From positions 1-64,000 of the forward strand of contig JALIBN010000019.1 of NCBI GenBank assembly GCA_030576275.1: a DNA stretch of 64,000 bases. The letters are read 5' to 3'. The notes under the pieces are model-generated. The model made no database searches. It saw only the letters and a program-made list of their open reading frames with translations, and was not told where the DNA came from. Shown in pieces: positions 18,424 to 27,849 of the stretch (within the stretch, counting starts at the first letter, position 1; every line of letters begins with the position of its first letter). This DNA is from Pseudomonadota bacterium. GTDB lineage: Bacteria; Pseudomonadota; Gammaproteobacteria; Nitrosococcales; Methylophagaceae. The translations under genes and the position numbers were made by a program.

Positions 18424-19355
18424 AAATGATCAATCTGAATATTAAAAATTATTTACTTCGCCATATTCAGGTCATGTTATTTACCCTTGGTCGCATTTGG
18501 CGGCAACCGCTGGCAAGTCTGATGACTTTTATGGTGATTGGTATTGCTTTAGCACTGCCTGCTAGTTTGTATGTGTTATTAAAAAACATTGAGCAAGTCA
18601 GTACTCAATGGGATGATGTTGCACAAATATCCCTGTTTTTAAAACAAAATACCAACGATAAACAAGCCCAAAAAATGGTCAGCGAACTTAAAGCTTGGCC
18701 GGAAATCACTGCTGTAAGTTACCAGTCAGCTAACCAATCCTTGGAAGAATTTCGTCAATTGTCAGGTTTGGGAAGTTTGTTAGATACGCTACCCGCTAAT
18801 CCCTTACCTGGGGTAGTGATCGTAAAACCAGATAGTACAGACTTACGACCTGATGCTATCGGTCGCCTATTATCGCGGCTAGAAGTATTACCAGATGTCG
18901 AACAAGCACAACTAGATATGGAATGGCTACAGCGCTTACGCAGTATTAATGAAACCGGTCAACGCGGTATTAGTATTTTAGGGTTATTGTTATCCCTAAG
19001 TGTATTACTGGTTATCGGTAATACTATTCGCTTAGCGATTCTTAATCAGCAAAGTGAGATACGTGTCATTAAGTTGGTCGGTGGTACGAATACGTTTATT
19101 CGACGGCCTTTTTTGTACACGGGATTTTGGTATGGATTATTAGGAGGATTATTAGCATGGCTAACATTGCTCTTGACCATGAGTCTAATTAACGGGCCGA
19201 TAAATGAATTGGCATCGCAATATAATAGTCAATTTACACTAGTGTGGTTATCTGGTTCGATGATGTTGATACTTCCATTCACTGGCATGATATTAGGTGT
19301 CATGGGGGCATGGTTAGCAGTAGGTCGCCACTTGAATGCCATCGAGCCGACTTAA
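18420..19355 (+). CDS. ftsX: Cell division permease-like protein FtsX
   Basis: The membrane partner of FtsE. The topology expected for FtsX is visible: a first membrane segment (PLASLMTFMVIGIALALPAS), a periplasmic domain of about 130 residues with the ISLFLKQ start, and three C-terminal membrane segments starting at GISILGLLLSLSVLLVIGN, with the conserved IRVIKLVGGTNTFIRRPFL between them. The length of 311 residues is normal for gammaproteobacteria. The gene overlaps ftsE by four bases and is followed 100 bases later by rpoH. Confidence 0.96.
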   Translation: MKMINLNIKNYLLRHIQVMLFTLGRIWRQPLASLMTFMVIGIALALPASLYVLLKNIEQVSTQWDDVAQISLFLKQNTNDKQAQKMVSELKAWPEITAVSYQSANQSLEEFRQLSGLGSLLDTLPANPLPGVVIVKPDSTDLRPDAIGRLLSRLEVLPDVEQAQLDMEWLQRLRSINETGQRGISILGLLLSLSVLLVIGNTIRLAILNQQSEIRVIKLVGGTNTFIRRPFLYTGFWYGLLGGLLAWLTLLLTMSLINGPINELASQYNSQFTLVWLSGSMMLILPFTGMILGVMGAWLAVGRHLNAIEPT

Positions 19356-19454
19356 GCAATAGCCAAGGAACTTTTTCCTGAATTTAAACTCTCAGTTAAG
19401 TTTTGTTAAACTTAATGCTATGATTACAACACTAATTTTTAGAGAGGCCACTCA

Positions 19455-20315
19455 ATGACAACATCTGTAGCCCAATACAATTTAGCTTTAGCTTCCGTTG
19501 GTAACGTAGATTTATATACGAATCTAGTGCACAGCACACCAATGTTGACTGCTGAGGAAGAATATGATTTGGCAACACGCCTGCAACAAAATGGTGATGT
19601 TGATGCTGCCCAGCGTCTGATTTTATCGCACCTGCGATTTGTTAACCGTATTGCAAAAGGCTATAGCGGCTACGGCTTGCCGGTCGCTGATCTTGTGCAA
19701 GAAGGTAATATCGGACTTATGAAAGCGGTAAAACGTTTTGATCCTGATAAAGGTGTGCGCTTAGTTTCATTTGCCGTTCACTGGATCCGCGCTGAGATAC
19801 ACGAATATGTGATCCGCAACTGGCGCATAGTAAAAATTGCCACGACCAAAGCGCAACGCAAGTTGTTCTTTAATTTACGTAGTGCTAAAAAACGTCTTGG
19901 TTGGTTAAATCCAGAAGAAGTGGAAGCGGTTGCCGCAGATCTTGGTGTTACTCCTGACAACGTTATGGATATGGAGCGTCGTTTAGCGCAACCAGACACC
20001 TCATTTGATTTGCCGAGTGATGCTGATGATGAAGATTATAGCTTCTCTCCTGCCGCTTATTTGGAGGGGCCGGAAAATGCAGATCCTTCAATAGAACTTG
20101 AACAAGTCGATTATGCCGATGATCAACACCATAAATTAGTTGAAGCTTTAGAAACCTTAGATGAACGTAGTCGTGATATTGTCAGCCAACGTTGGTTAAA
20201 CGATGATGGCAAATCGACCTTGCATACTTTAGCCGATCAATATCAGGTTTCTGCTGAACGTATTCGTCAAATTGAAAATAACGCAATGAAGAAATTAAAA
20301 CATTTAATGGTTTAA
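19455..20315 (+). CDS. rpoH: RNA polymerase sigma-32 factor RpoH
   Basis: The heat-shock sigma factor. Region 2 shows [21 protein letters not shown] and [20 protein letters not shown], followed by the RpoH box QRKLFFNLR, which separates it from other sigma-70 members. Region 4 ends with the helix-turn-helix ending [17 protein letters not shown]. The length is 286 residues (E. coli 284). GAGAGG seven bases upstream supports the start. A TATGAT hexamer at 19419-19424 may be a -10 element, though its -35 is poor. A strong terminator follows. Confidence 0.98.
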   Translation: MTTSVAQYNLALASVGNVDLYTNLVHSTPMLTAEEEYDLATRLQQNGDVDAAQRLILSHLRFVNRIAKGYSGYGLPVADLVQEGNIGLMKAVKRFDPDKGVRLVSFAVHWIRAEIHEYVIRNWRIVKIATTKAQRKLFFNLRSAKKRLGWLNPEEVEAVAADLGVTPDNVMDMERRLAQPDTSFDLPSDADDEDYSFSPAAYLEGPENADPSIELEQVDYADDQHHKLVEALETLDERSRDIVSQRWLNDDGKSTLHTLADQYQVSAERIRQIENNAMKKLKHLMV

Positions 20316-20342
20316 TTTCTGCAATGTACCACGTATAGAAAC

Positions 20343-20375
20343 AAAAAAGCCCGCATCGTAACGCGGGCTTTTTTA
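20343..20375. terminator. Bidirectional rho-independent terminator
   Basis: AAAAAAGCCCGC and GCGGGCTTTTTT form a perfect stem around an eight-base loop, with A- and T-tracts on either side. It lies between the convergent rpoH and ferredoxin genes and can serve both. Confidence 0.93.
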
Positions 20376-20394
20376 TGAATTCATTTTGAGTGGT

Positions 20395-20718
20395 TTAGCG
20401 TTCTAGTAACGTCAACTTACCGGTTTTACCATCCCATTCTTCTGCGTCATCTAATTGCTCTTTCTTTTCTGCAAGTACAGGCCAAACGCGTGAAAGTTCT
20501 TCATTAATTTGCACAAATTCCATTTGATCATCGGGTAAATCATCTTCTGAGAAAATAGCTTGCGCGGGGCATTCTGGTTCACATAACGTGCAGTCGATAC
20601 ATTCATCAGGATCAATGACCAAAAAGTTAGGACCTTCATGGAAGCAATCTACAGGGCAGACATCTACACAATCGGTATATTTACATTTAATACAATTTTC
20701 TGTGACAACAAAGGTCAT
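20395..20718 (-). CDS. fdxA: Seven-iron ferredoxin FdxA
   Basis: A 107-residue ferredoxin of the Azotobacter FdI type carrying one [3Fe-4S] and one [4Fe-4S] cluster. The Cys arrangement [20 protein letters not shown] and [16 protein letters not shown], followed by an acidic C-terminal extension of about 45 residues with [15 protein letters not shown], is diagnostic. GGAG eight bases upstream fixes the ATG at 20718; a longer frame to 20802 adds 28 residues foreign to the family. It is convergent with rpoH across a shared terminator. Its electron partners are unknown. Confidence 0.95.
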   Translation of the reverse strand: MTFVVTENCIKCKYTDCVDVCPVDCFHEGPNFLVIDPDECIDCTLCEPECPAQAIFSEDDLPDDQMEFVQINEELSRVWPVLAEKKEQLDDAEEWDGKTGKLTLLER

Positions 20719-20867
20719 GATTATTCTCCAAAAACACAATCTGTACAGGTTGAACCTGTTTAATGCCAAGTATTTTACATGATTTATCCCAAAACTGGGC
20801 AAGGTTCATTTTTAAGGTATGATCTAGTTATTTGAAATGTCTTCTACCAAGCTTTAAGGAATATGCG

Positions 20868-21167
20868 ATGCGCCGAATTATGACTATTATTTTGTTTGTT
20901 ATTGTACTTATGCTTGGTGCGGGATTTTCTGCGATTAACCTGACGCCTGTTGATATTAATTATTACCTAGGTGTATTGAGCCTGCCACTATCTATGGTTA
21001 TTATTGCCGCGATTATTTTAGGCACCATACTCGGTGCTTTGGCATTATCTACAAGTATTTTGCGACTGAGATATGAAAATCGTCGTTTACGTAAAAAATT
21101 GATCAGCTCAGAGCAGGAAATAAATAGCTTGAGGATTTTACCCATTACCGACGCCGGCAAGGTTTAG
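20868..21167 (+). CDS. lapA: Lipopolysaccharide assembly protein A
   Basis: A 99-residue inner-membrane protein of the LapA/YciS family (DUF1049). Two membrane helices (IMTIILFVIVLMLGAGFSAI and LPLSMVIIAAIILGTILGAL) are separated by a short periplasmic loop with TPVDINYYLG, and a charged coiled coil follows (RLRYENRRLRKKLISSEQEI). AAGGA seven bases upstream selects the ATG at 20868 over one at 20832. It is followed five bases later by lapB, with which it forms a conserved pair. Confidence 0.93.
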   Translation: MRRIMTIILFVIVLMLGAGFSAINLTPVDINYYLGVLSLPLSMVIIAAIILGTILGALALSTSILRLRYENRRLRKKLISSEQEINSLRILPITDAGKV

Positions 21168-21172
21168 GATTA

Positions 21173-22350
21173 ATGTTTGAATGGTTATTTTTACTGCTAC
21201 CTGTGGCCGCCTTATCAGGCTGGTTATTAGCGCGTGAACATTACAAACATAACCCCCGATCGCAAGGCTCAGCAGTTAGCCCTGATTATTTTCAAGGCCT
21301 AAACTATTTACTTAATGAACAACCCGATAAAGCTATTGAGGTCTTTGTTCGTTTACTGGAAGTGAATAGTGAAACGGTAGAAACACACTTCGCATTGGCA
21401 AATTTGTTTCGACGTCGCGGCGAAATTGATCGTGCTATCCGAATTCATCAAAATCTTATTGCTAGGCCTAATTTACCGGTGACACATCGTACACAAGCAT
21501 TGGTTGAATTAGGTTTAGATTACATGAATGCTGGTGTACTTGATCGAGCAGAACAGCTTTTCCTTGATGTGATTAATAAACCTTCCCCACCAACAGTAGC
21601 TTTCCAACAATTACTGCGTATTTATCAACAAGAAAAAGCATGGCAAAAAGCCATAGAAATGGCACAAAAAGTTCAGAGTCAAAGCCAAGAAAATATGGGC
21701 GCGCTCATTGCCCAATTTTACTGTGAGATGGTAGAGCAACAACTTAAATCGTCAAATAATAATGTCGTTACCTTGCTGAAATCAGCGCATTTCCATGATC
21801 ACAATTGTGTGCGGGCCACCTTGCTTGAAGCTAAGCTTTATATGCAAGCAGATGATTTTCGAAAAGCGAGTAAATCATTACTCCGTATTGAAAAACAAGA
21901 CCATCGTTTTTTACAAGAGGCTTTGCCGTTGCTATTAGCTTGTTATTTGCAGATGAATAACTTAAAAGTATTTAAGAATTGGCTATACGCGATATTGGTT
22001 GAGTACCCCAATATGACGAGCGCAAGATTAATGTTGACACATGTTATTCAACTACAACAAGGTAGCCAAGCCGCTCAGGATTATTTATACCCACAATTGC
22101 AAAAACATCCTTCTGTTGAAGGATTACACCGACTGATTTCTTTGGGTGAACAATCTAATCCTATGCTTGTACCATTAATTAAAGGTGTCACCGATAATTT
22201 GGTACGCCGAGGATATAGATATACCTGTAAGACTTGTGCTTTCGCCGGCAAAAGCATGCATTGGCAGTGTCCTGGCTGTAAACAATGGGGCAGTGTACAA
22301 CCAACAGAAATTCACCTTTCCTTTTTAGAATCATTATTGGAATCATCCAA

Positions 22351-22354
<4 letters not shown>
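21173..22354 (+). CDS. lapB: Lipopolysaccharide assembly protein B
   Basis: LapB (YciM) is an inner-membrane-anchored adaptor that in E. coli directs FtsH to degrade LpxC, limiting lipid A synthesis. The 393-residue protein has an N-terminal membrane anchor (LFLLLPVAALSGWLLARE), an array of TPR repeats (NYLLNEQPDKAIEVFVRLLE onward) and a C-terminal rubredoxin-like metal site with CKTC and CPGC. Every expected part is present. It follows lapA by five bases and overlaps the ArsC-like gene by four. Confidence 0.96.
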
Positions 22355-23653
<1,299 letters not shown>

Positions 23654-23700
23654 CCAAGCATAATTTGATATATTGATTATGTTTAGTTTTGGAGATTTTT

Positions 23701-23910
23701 ATGAGTACTATTCCCGCTTTTCAGTCAGCATTAACCGGCATGCAGAGCCTTAACCAAAATTCCTTTAAAATAGCCAATGCCCAATCATCGGGTGATTTAA
23801 CTGAGCCGTTGGTCAATATGATGATTGATAAGCTTCAAGTACAGGCTTCCAGCAAAGTAATTGAGGCGAGTAGCGATATGATCGGTAGCCTATTGGATAT
23901 AACTGTGTAG
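23701..23910 (+). CDS. Small flagellar-hook/rod-like C-terminal domain protein
   Basis: A 69-residue protein with the form of an isolated C-terminal rod/hook segment: an N-terminal ALTGMQSLNQNSFKIANAQS resembles the amphipathic flagellin-type helix, and LVNMMIDKLQVQASSKVIEA resembles the LVNMIxxQxxYxANAKVI end of FlgC/FlgE-type proteins. GGAG five bases upstream fixes the ATG at 23701 rather than a TTG at 23689. It is followed two bases later by a small zincin gene, so the two are probably co-transcribed. No other flagellar gene is in the window. Its function is unknown. Confidence 0.75.
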   Translation: MSTIPAFQSALTGMQSLNQNSFKIANAQSSGDLTEPLVNMMIDKLQVQASSKVIEASSDMIGSLLDITV

Positions 23911-23912
23911 CT

Positions 23913-24437
23913 GTGGACGTCCATAGTACCTATTCAACGTCATTATCTACAATTCAAGCGACTCGTGCGACGGCAAGCCGCAGTGTTCAAAATAAGCAAA
24001 CAACGGAAATTTCAGAGCAGGATCTACAACAATTACGCCAACTTAAATCGCGCGATCTACTTGTTCGAGCTCATGAAGCCGCCCATCTTGCTGCTGCGAG
24101 CGGCATTGTTGTTAGTGGCGCTAGTTATAGTTACCAGCGTGGTCCTGATGGTGTGCAATATGCTATCGGTGGTGAAGTTAGTATTGATACCTCAAAAGTG
24201 GCGGGTGATCCCAATGCTACCTTACAAAAAGCACAACAAATTCAAGCGGCGGCACTTGCACCCACACAACCTTCATCGCAAGATCGAACCGTTGCAGCTA
24301 GAGCAGCGAAAATGGCTATTGAAGCAAAAGCTGAAATCAGCCTACAAGTCATCTCTAATAACGTTTCTCCGACCAATGACTCAGCAACGGATGATGATCG
24401 TCGCTCACTAGGTAATACGATAGACATATCGGCTTAA
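23913..24437 (+). CDS. Putative zinc metalloprotease (SprA-related family)
   Basis: A 174-residue protein matching the small SprA-related metalloproteases annotated as CJM1_0395 family. The zinc motif HEAAH is at residues 54-58 within LLVRAHEAAHLAAASG, followed by SYQRGPDGVQYAIGGEVSID, which is conserved in the family, and an Ala/Gln-rich helical tail. There is no signal peptide. The start is a GTG two bases after the stop of the flagellar-like mini-gene and has no clear ribosome-binding site of its own, which points to translational coupling. It ends exactly where the convergent GST gene ends. The substrate is unknown. Confidence 0.85.
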   Translation: MDVHSTYSTSLSTIQATRATASRSVQNKQTTEISEQDLQQLRQLKSRDLLVRAHEAAHLAAASGIVVSGASYSYQRGPDGVQYAIGGEVSIDTSKVAGDPNATLQKAQQIQAAALAPTQPSSQDRTVAARAAKMAIEAKAEISLQVISNNVSPTNDSATDDDRRSLGNTIDISA

Positions 24438-25094
24438 TCATTGTGTTGTGTGGACTGTAATAGTAATTGGAAACACCGTTTGTTCTTCATCAGCCATCTT
24501 CCATGGCGAGTATTTATGCATAGTTTTTTGGAATAATTCACTTGTCAGCAAGTAATCTAGCCACTGCCTTGTATTAGGGTAGGGCGCGTGTTCAAACCAG
24601 CCCTGTTCGACAGAGACAAATTGACGGATAAACGGAAAAATAGCGATATCGGTCATCGTTACTATGTTACCCGATAAAAAAGCCGAATCAGCTAAAGCGT
24701 GTTCAAGTATCAAGAAGGTTTGTTCGCCTTGTTCTCGATAAAATTGTTGCGTATGTTCAGGATAACGATCTGCATATTTGTAACGATCTAGCCACTGTTT
24801 GAATGGACCATCATTATTCTCAATCAATGCATAGTTGATATTGTTCAACCAAGCACTTGGGTCAGATTGCCGCAAGGCCCACAACATAATATCTAAACTT
24901 TCGTCTATAACCTTTTTCTCTGGAGTAAGTAGCACGGGTACAGTGGCTTTAGATGATATATCGAGTAAGGATTGTGGTTTGTCACGTAAACTGACTTCAC
25001 GCAATATAACCTGCATGCCACTGCTGGCGATAGCCATTCGTGCGCGCATTGCATAAGGACAACGACGGAAACTGTATAGAATAGCTTTACTCAT
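24438..25094 (-). CDS. Glutathione S-transferase family protein
   Basis: A 218-residue protein with the thioredoxin-like N-terminal domain starting LYSFRRCPYAMRARMAIASS, a glutaredoxin-style CPYA in place of the usual catalytic Ser or Tyr, and cis-Pro in SKATVPVLL followed by ESLDIMLWAL. The helical C-terminal domain follows (MTDIAIFPFIRQF). The Cys-type active site suggests a thiol transferase or dehalogenase-like member rather than a classic conjugating enzyme. It abuts the convergent metalloprotease gene with no gap. Confidence 0.88.
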   Translation of the reverse strand: MSKAILYSFRRCPYAMRARMAIASSGMQVILREVSLRDKPQSLLDISSKATVPVLLTPEKKVIDESLDIMLWALRQSDPSAWLNNINYALIENNDGPFKQWLDRYKYADRYPEHTQQFYREQGEQTFLILEHALADSAFLSGNIVTMTDIAIFPFIRQFVSVEQGWFEHAPYPNTRQWLDYLLTSELFQKTMHKYSPWKMADEEQTVFPITITVHTTQ

Positions 25095-25113
25095 GATTTA
25101 ATATTGAACCAAA

Positions 25114-26547
25114 TTAATATTGAACTAAGACGCTATAGCTGAGTGTTTCACTACTTTCAGCGGGGATGGTAATTTGCCATTGCGCTGTGCCCGAAGTCAT
25201 TTTTGTATGTGGGTGATTCTCGTCTAATATTTTCCATTCCCCTGGCACTGGTTCACGAACGATAACGGTAACAGGTTCAGATTTGGCATTTTTCAGCTCT
25301 ATTTCATAACTGCTTTCAAAAGCAACACTATGTGGTGCAAAATATTTGGCTTTTTTGAAATCAGTTTGTTTTTTATTGGCAGTGATATCAAAGGCATCGC
25401 CAAGCTTTAGACGTATATTTTCATTTTTAGGGGTGTGATCTATGTGGTCCTCACCAACAAACTTAGCACTACCTTTACTATCATTTTTATAAACTCGCAC
25501 GATGCCTTTTGGAATAGGTATGCCTAAATGTGTTTTTTCTGCATTGCTAAATTCGATATATACAGCAACCTTCATTTTCTGGCCTAATTCACCGTAACTA
25601 CTGCTGTAATAATAGTCATTGCCTTGTAATAAAAATTCTTTATGAACGGGCACTGAGTCCGCCGAAAGCAATGCGACTTGTTTAGTTTGTTTGTCAGCAA
25701 GATCTGTCGTTCGATTCAGGGTGTAGAGGTGATATTCAAATAAACTTTCTTCAGCAACCGCATTATCACTCATGGATTTCATCATAACTTCTTGCCGGAT
25801 AACGCCTCTAGATAGTTCAGGCTGAATTTGATTAATATCACCTGCGACGAGCTGTAGTTTGACATTATTGTATGCGGTGCCACTTTGGTTAGTCAGTGTG
25901 ATCCAACCAGTTAAATCGAGTTGGCTTTCATCACTATTCAATTCAGCGACATAATCTGCTTTCCAAGCAAGTCCAGCGGTTAGATAACCGAGTTCTACAG
26001 TTTGTTGCTTATCACTAGAACTTGTTAATTGGGTTACTAATGTAGGTTGATCACGTAAATTATCTGGCACTTGGTCAAATATAAAACTGCCTTGGGGGTT
26101 AGTGACTATTTTGTCACCAATTTTAAGTGTCACCCCACTATTTGTGCTGAGTATGGTTGCTGTTTGAATGGTCTCAATACCTGTAGCAGGATTGATGCTA
26201 GCAAGGCGTACTTGTTTGCTGGTATATTTTTCCAACATTTTTTGAGGTGTCAGTAAATCAAAATCAAAATTTTGTTCTAGTACCTGGAGTTGGTTATTGG
26301 GATTCAAACTCCGTAGCAGTGCGGTTTCAGGACGTATTCTGGCACTTACACCGCGAAACGCAAGATTGTTAAAGCCTTTATCCAAAATAACTTTACGTTG
26401 ATCTTTGACCAGTGCCAGATTGTCATTATAAATAGTGACCGCAACGGATGTTTGCTCTTCTAACGTAGTGAGTTTTTCGGTGTCATTCGCAAATGTTGCT
26501 GTGGCGAAAAAAATGGAAAGAGTAAGTATTGATAGCAGTAATTTCAT
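25114..26547 (-). CDS. DUF4139 domain-containing exported protein
   Basis: A 477-residue protein with a clear signal peptide (about residues 1-20, ending ATFA). The middle holds the DUF4139 features: VTIYNDNLALVKDQRKV near the N-terminus, VELGYLTAGLAWKADYVAEL, DLTGWITLTNQSGTAYNN and KLQLVAGDIN, and the C-terminal part ends in beta-rich VTVIVREPVPGEW and SETLSYSVLVQY. The family is of unknown function and probably periplasmic or surface-associated. GGAG lies upstream of the ATG. The gene is divergent from the RND efflux pair across a 192-base region containing two dyads. Confidence 0.87.
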   Translation of the reverse strand: MKLLLSILTLSIFFATATFANDTEKLTTLEEQTSVAVTIYNDNLALVKDQRKVILDKGFNNLAFRGVSARIRPETALLRSLNPNNQLQVLEQNFDFDLLTPQKMLEKYTSKQVRLASINPATGIETIQTATILSTNSGVTLKIGDKIVTNPQGSFIFDQVPDNLRDQPTLVTQLTSSSDKQQTVELGYLTAGLAWKADYVAELNSDESQLDLTGWITLTNQSGTAYNNVKLQLVAGDINQIQPELSRGVIRQEVMMKSMSDNAVAEESLFEYHLYTLNRTTDLADKQTKQVALLSADSVPVHKEFLLQGNDYYYSSSYGELGQKMKVAVYIEFSNAEKTHLGIPIPKGIVRVYKNDSKGSAKFVGEDHIDHTPKNENIRLKLGDAFDITANKKQTDFKKAKYFAPHSVAFESSYEIELKNAKSEPVTVIVREPVPGEWKILDENHPHTKMTSGTAQWQITIPAESSETLSYSVLVQY

Positions 26548-26613
26548 CCTGATTTCTCCGATTATATTGCGATTAGTGAGCTAGCTAGAGCTACATAATA
26601 CACTGTGATAAAT

Positions 26614-26668
26614 TTAGTAAAAGCTAAATAGTTGGTAATATACTGACTTGATAATTAGTGTTTACTAA
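26614..26668. promoter_or_regulatory. Two similar 14-base dyads, possible operators
   Basis: TTAGTAAAAGCTAA (26614-26627) and TTAGTGTTTACTAA (26655-26668) share the form TTAG-N6-CTAA and their centres are 41 bases apart, close to four helical turns. They lie between the DUF4139 gene and the RND efflux genes. No regulator gene is adjacent. Confidence 0.35.
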
Positions 26669-26739
26669 TATAGTGTCTTTGTATGATTAGCTTGCTATGA
26701 TGCAAAGTAGAACATCCCAAAATAATTAAGGATTGCAGA

Positions 26740-27849
26740 GTGAAACATCAAAACATCAGGTCATTCATCGTTGTCTTTATCAGTTGTGTGTTAGTTACTT
26801 TACATACCAGCAATATTGTTCGAGCCGAAACCAATCTTGAAGTCACTGCGGTAGTTGAAAAATCATTTCCACAGCAAACCATTTTTGATGCCGCCATAGA
26901 AGCTATTCATCGTTCAACAGTTTCATCACGAATCGCTGCTGAAGTGATTGAATTGAATTTTGATGTAAATGATGTGGTGCCAAAAGGTGCAACCATTATG
27001 AAGTTTAAGGATGATGAATTTCAGGCGCGGATAGCACAACTGCAAGCAAATTTATTGGCAGATAAGGCTCAAAGTCGTGAAGCATCTGCACGCCAAAAAG
27101 AAGCGGCATCGGAAGCGGAGCGGGTAAGAAATTTATACAAACGTAAATTGTTGGCACAAGCCGCATTGGATAAATCTGATGCCGATTTAAGTGCGAGTAA
27201 TGCACGTCTGCAGGCAATTCAGGCGCAATTAAAGGCGCGTGAAGCGCAGCTGGATGAGGCCGAAGTAGAGTTGTCCTATACGCAGATTATCGCGCCATAT
27301 AGTGGTGTGGTTACTGAGCGACTGATCGAGTTAGGTGAAATGGCGAGTCCCGGTCAACAATTGATGACAGGCCTTTCACTTGAGCATTTACGTGCCATCA
27401 TTCATGTACCACAGTATTTATTGACTGCAATTAAGTCTGCGGATAAGCCGGTATTACTGTTGATGGATGGTCGTAAAGTTACAGGTGAAAGTATAACCAT
27501 CATTCCCCGTGCTGACGTCACTAGCCATAGTTTTTCGGTACGAGTAGATTTACCGACAGGTCTTCAAGATATTTATCCTGGTATGTTTAGCAAAATTCAG
27601 TTTAAAGTGGGAGATGAGCAAGTTAGAGTTATCCCGCAAGTGGCTATCGTACATCGTAGTGAAGTGGCAGCTGTTTATGTTCAGACTAATGATAATAAAC
27701 TCATTTTTAGACAGGTCCGTTTAGGACGCAAAATGACGGATGGACAACGTGAAGTATTGGCTGGACTGGAGGTAGGTGAGGAGGTTGCATTAGATCCTTT
27801 ACAAGCTGTAAGAAGATTGAAACAAAATAGTTCAGAGTCCGCATCATGA
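26740..27849 (+). CDS. RND efflux periplasmic adaptor (membrane fusion protein)
   Basis: A 369-residue HlyD/AcrA-type adaptor. A signal-anchor (residues 1-29) precedes the lipoyl half EAIHRSTVSSRIAAEVIEL, a coiled-coil hairpin (DKAQSREASARQKEAASEAE to EAQLDEAEVELSYTQIIAPY), the second lipoyl half APYSGVVTERLIELGEMASP and the beta-barrel and membrane-proximal domains. The start is a GTG with AAGGA eight bases upstream. It overlaps the RND permease gene by four bases. No outer-membrane channel gene is adjacent, so the pump probably borrows one encoded elsewhere. Confidence 0.93.
   Translation: MKHQNIRSFIVVFISCVLVTLHTSNIVRAETNLEVTAVVEKSFPQQTIFDAAIEAIHRSTVSSRIAAEVIELNFDVNDVVPKGATIMKFKDDEFQARIAQLQANLLADKAQSREASARQKEAASEAERVRNLYKRKLLAQAALDKSDADLSASNARLQAIQAQLKAREAQLDEAEVELSYTQIIAPYSGVVTERLIELGEMASPGQQLMTGLSLEHLRAIIHVPQYLLTAIKSADKPVLLLMDGRKVTGESITIIPRADVTSHSFSVRVDLPTGLQDIYPGMFSKIQFKVGDEQVRVIPQVAIVHRSEVAAVYVQTNDNKLIFRQVRLGRKMTDGQREVLAGLEVGEEVALDPLQAVRRLKQNSSESAS

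Noticed and set aside
23965-24411. 148-codon open frame overlapping the zincin gene in another frame
   Set aside because: Its translation is rich in Leu, Arg and Lys without domain features, while the overlapping frame encodes the HEAAH metalloprotease; it is a shadow.
24430-24445. Zero-gap convergent ends of the zincin and GST genes
   Set aside because: Both genes look complete with normal C-termini; tight convergent packing is common in this window.
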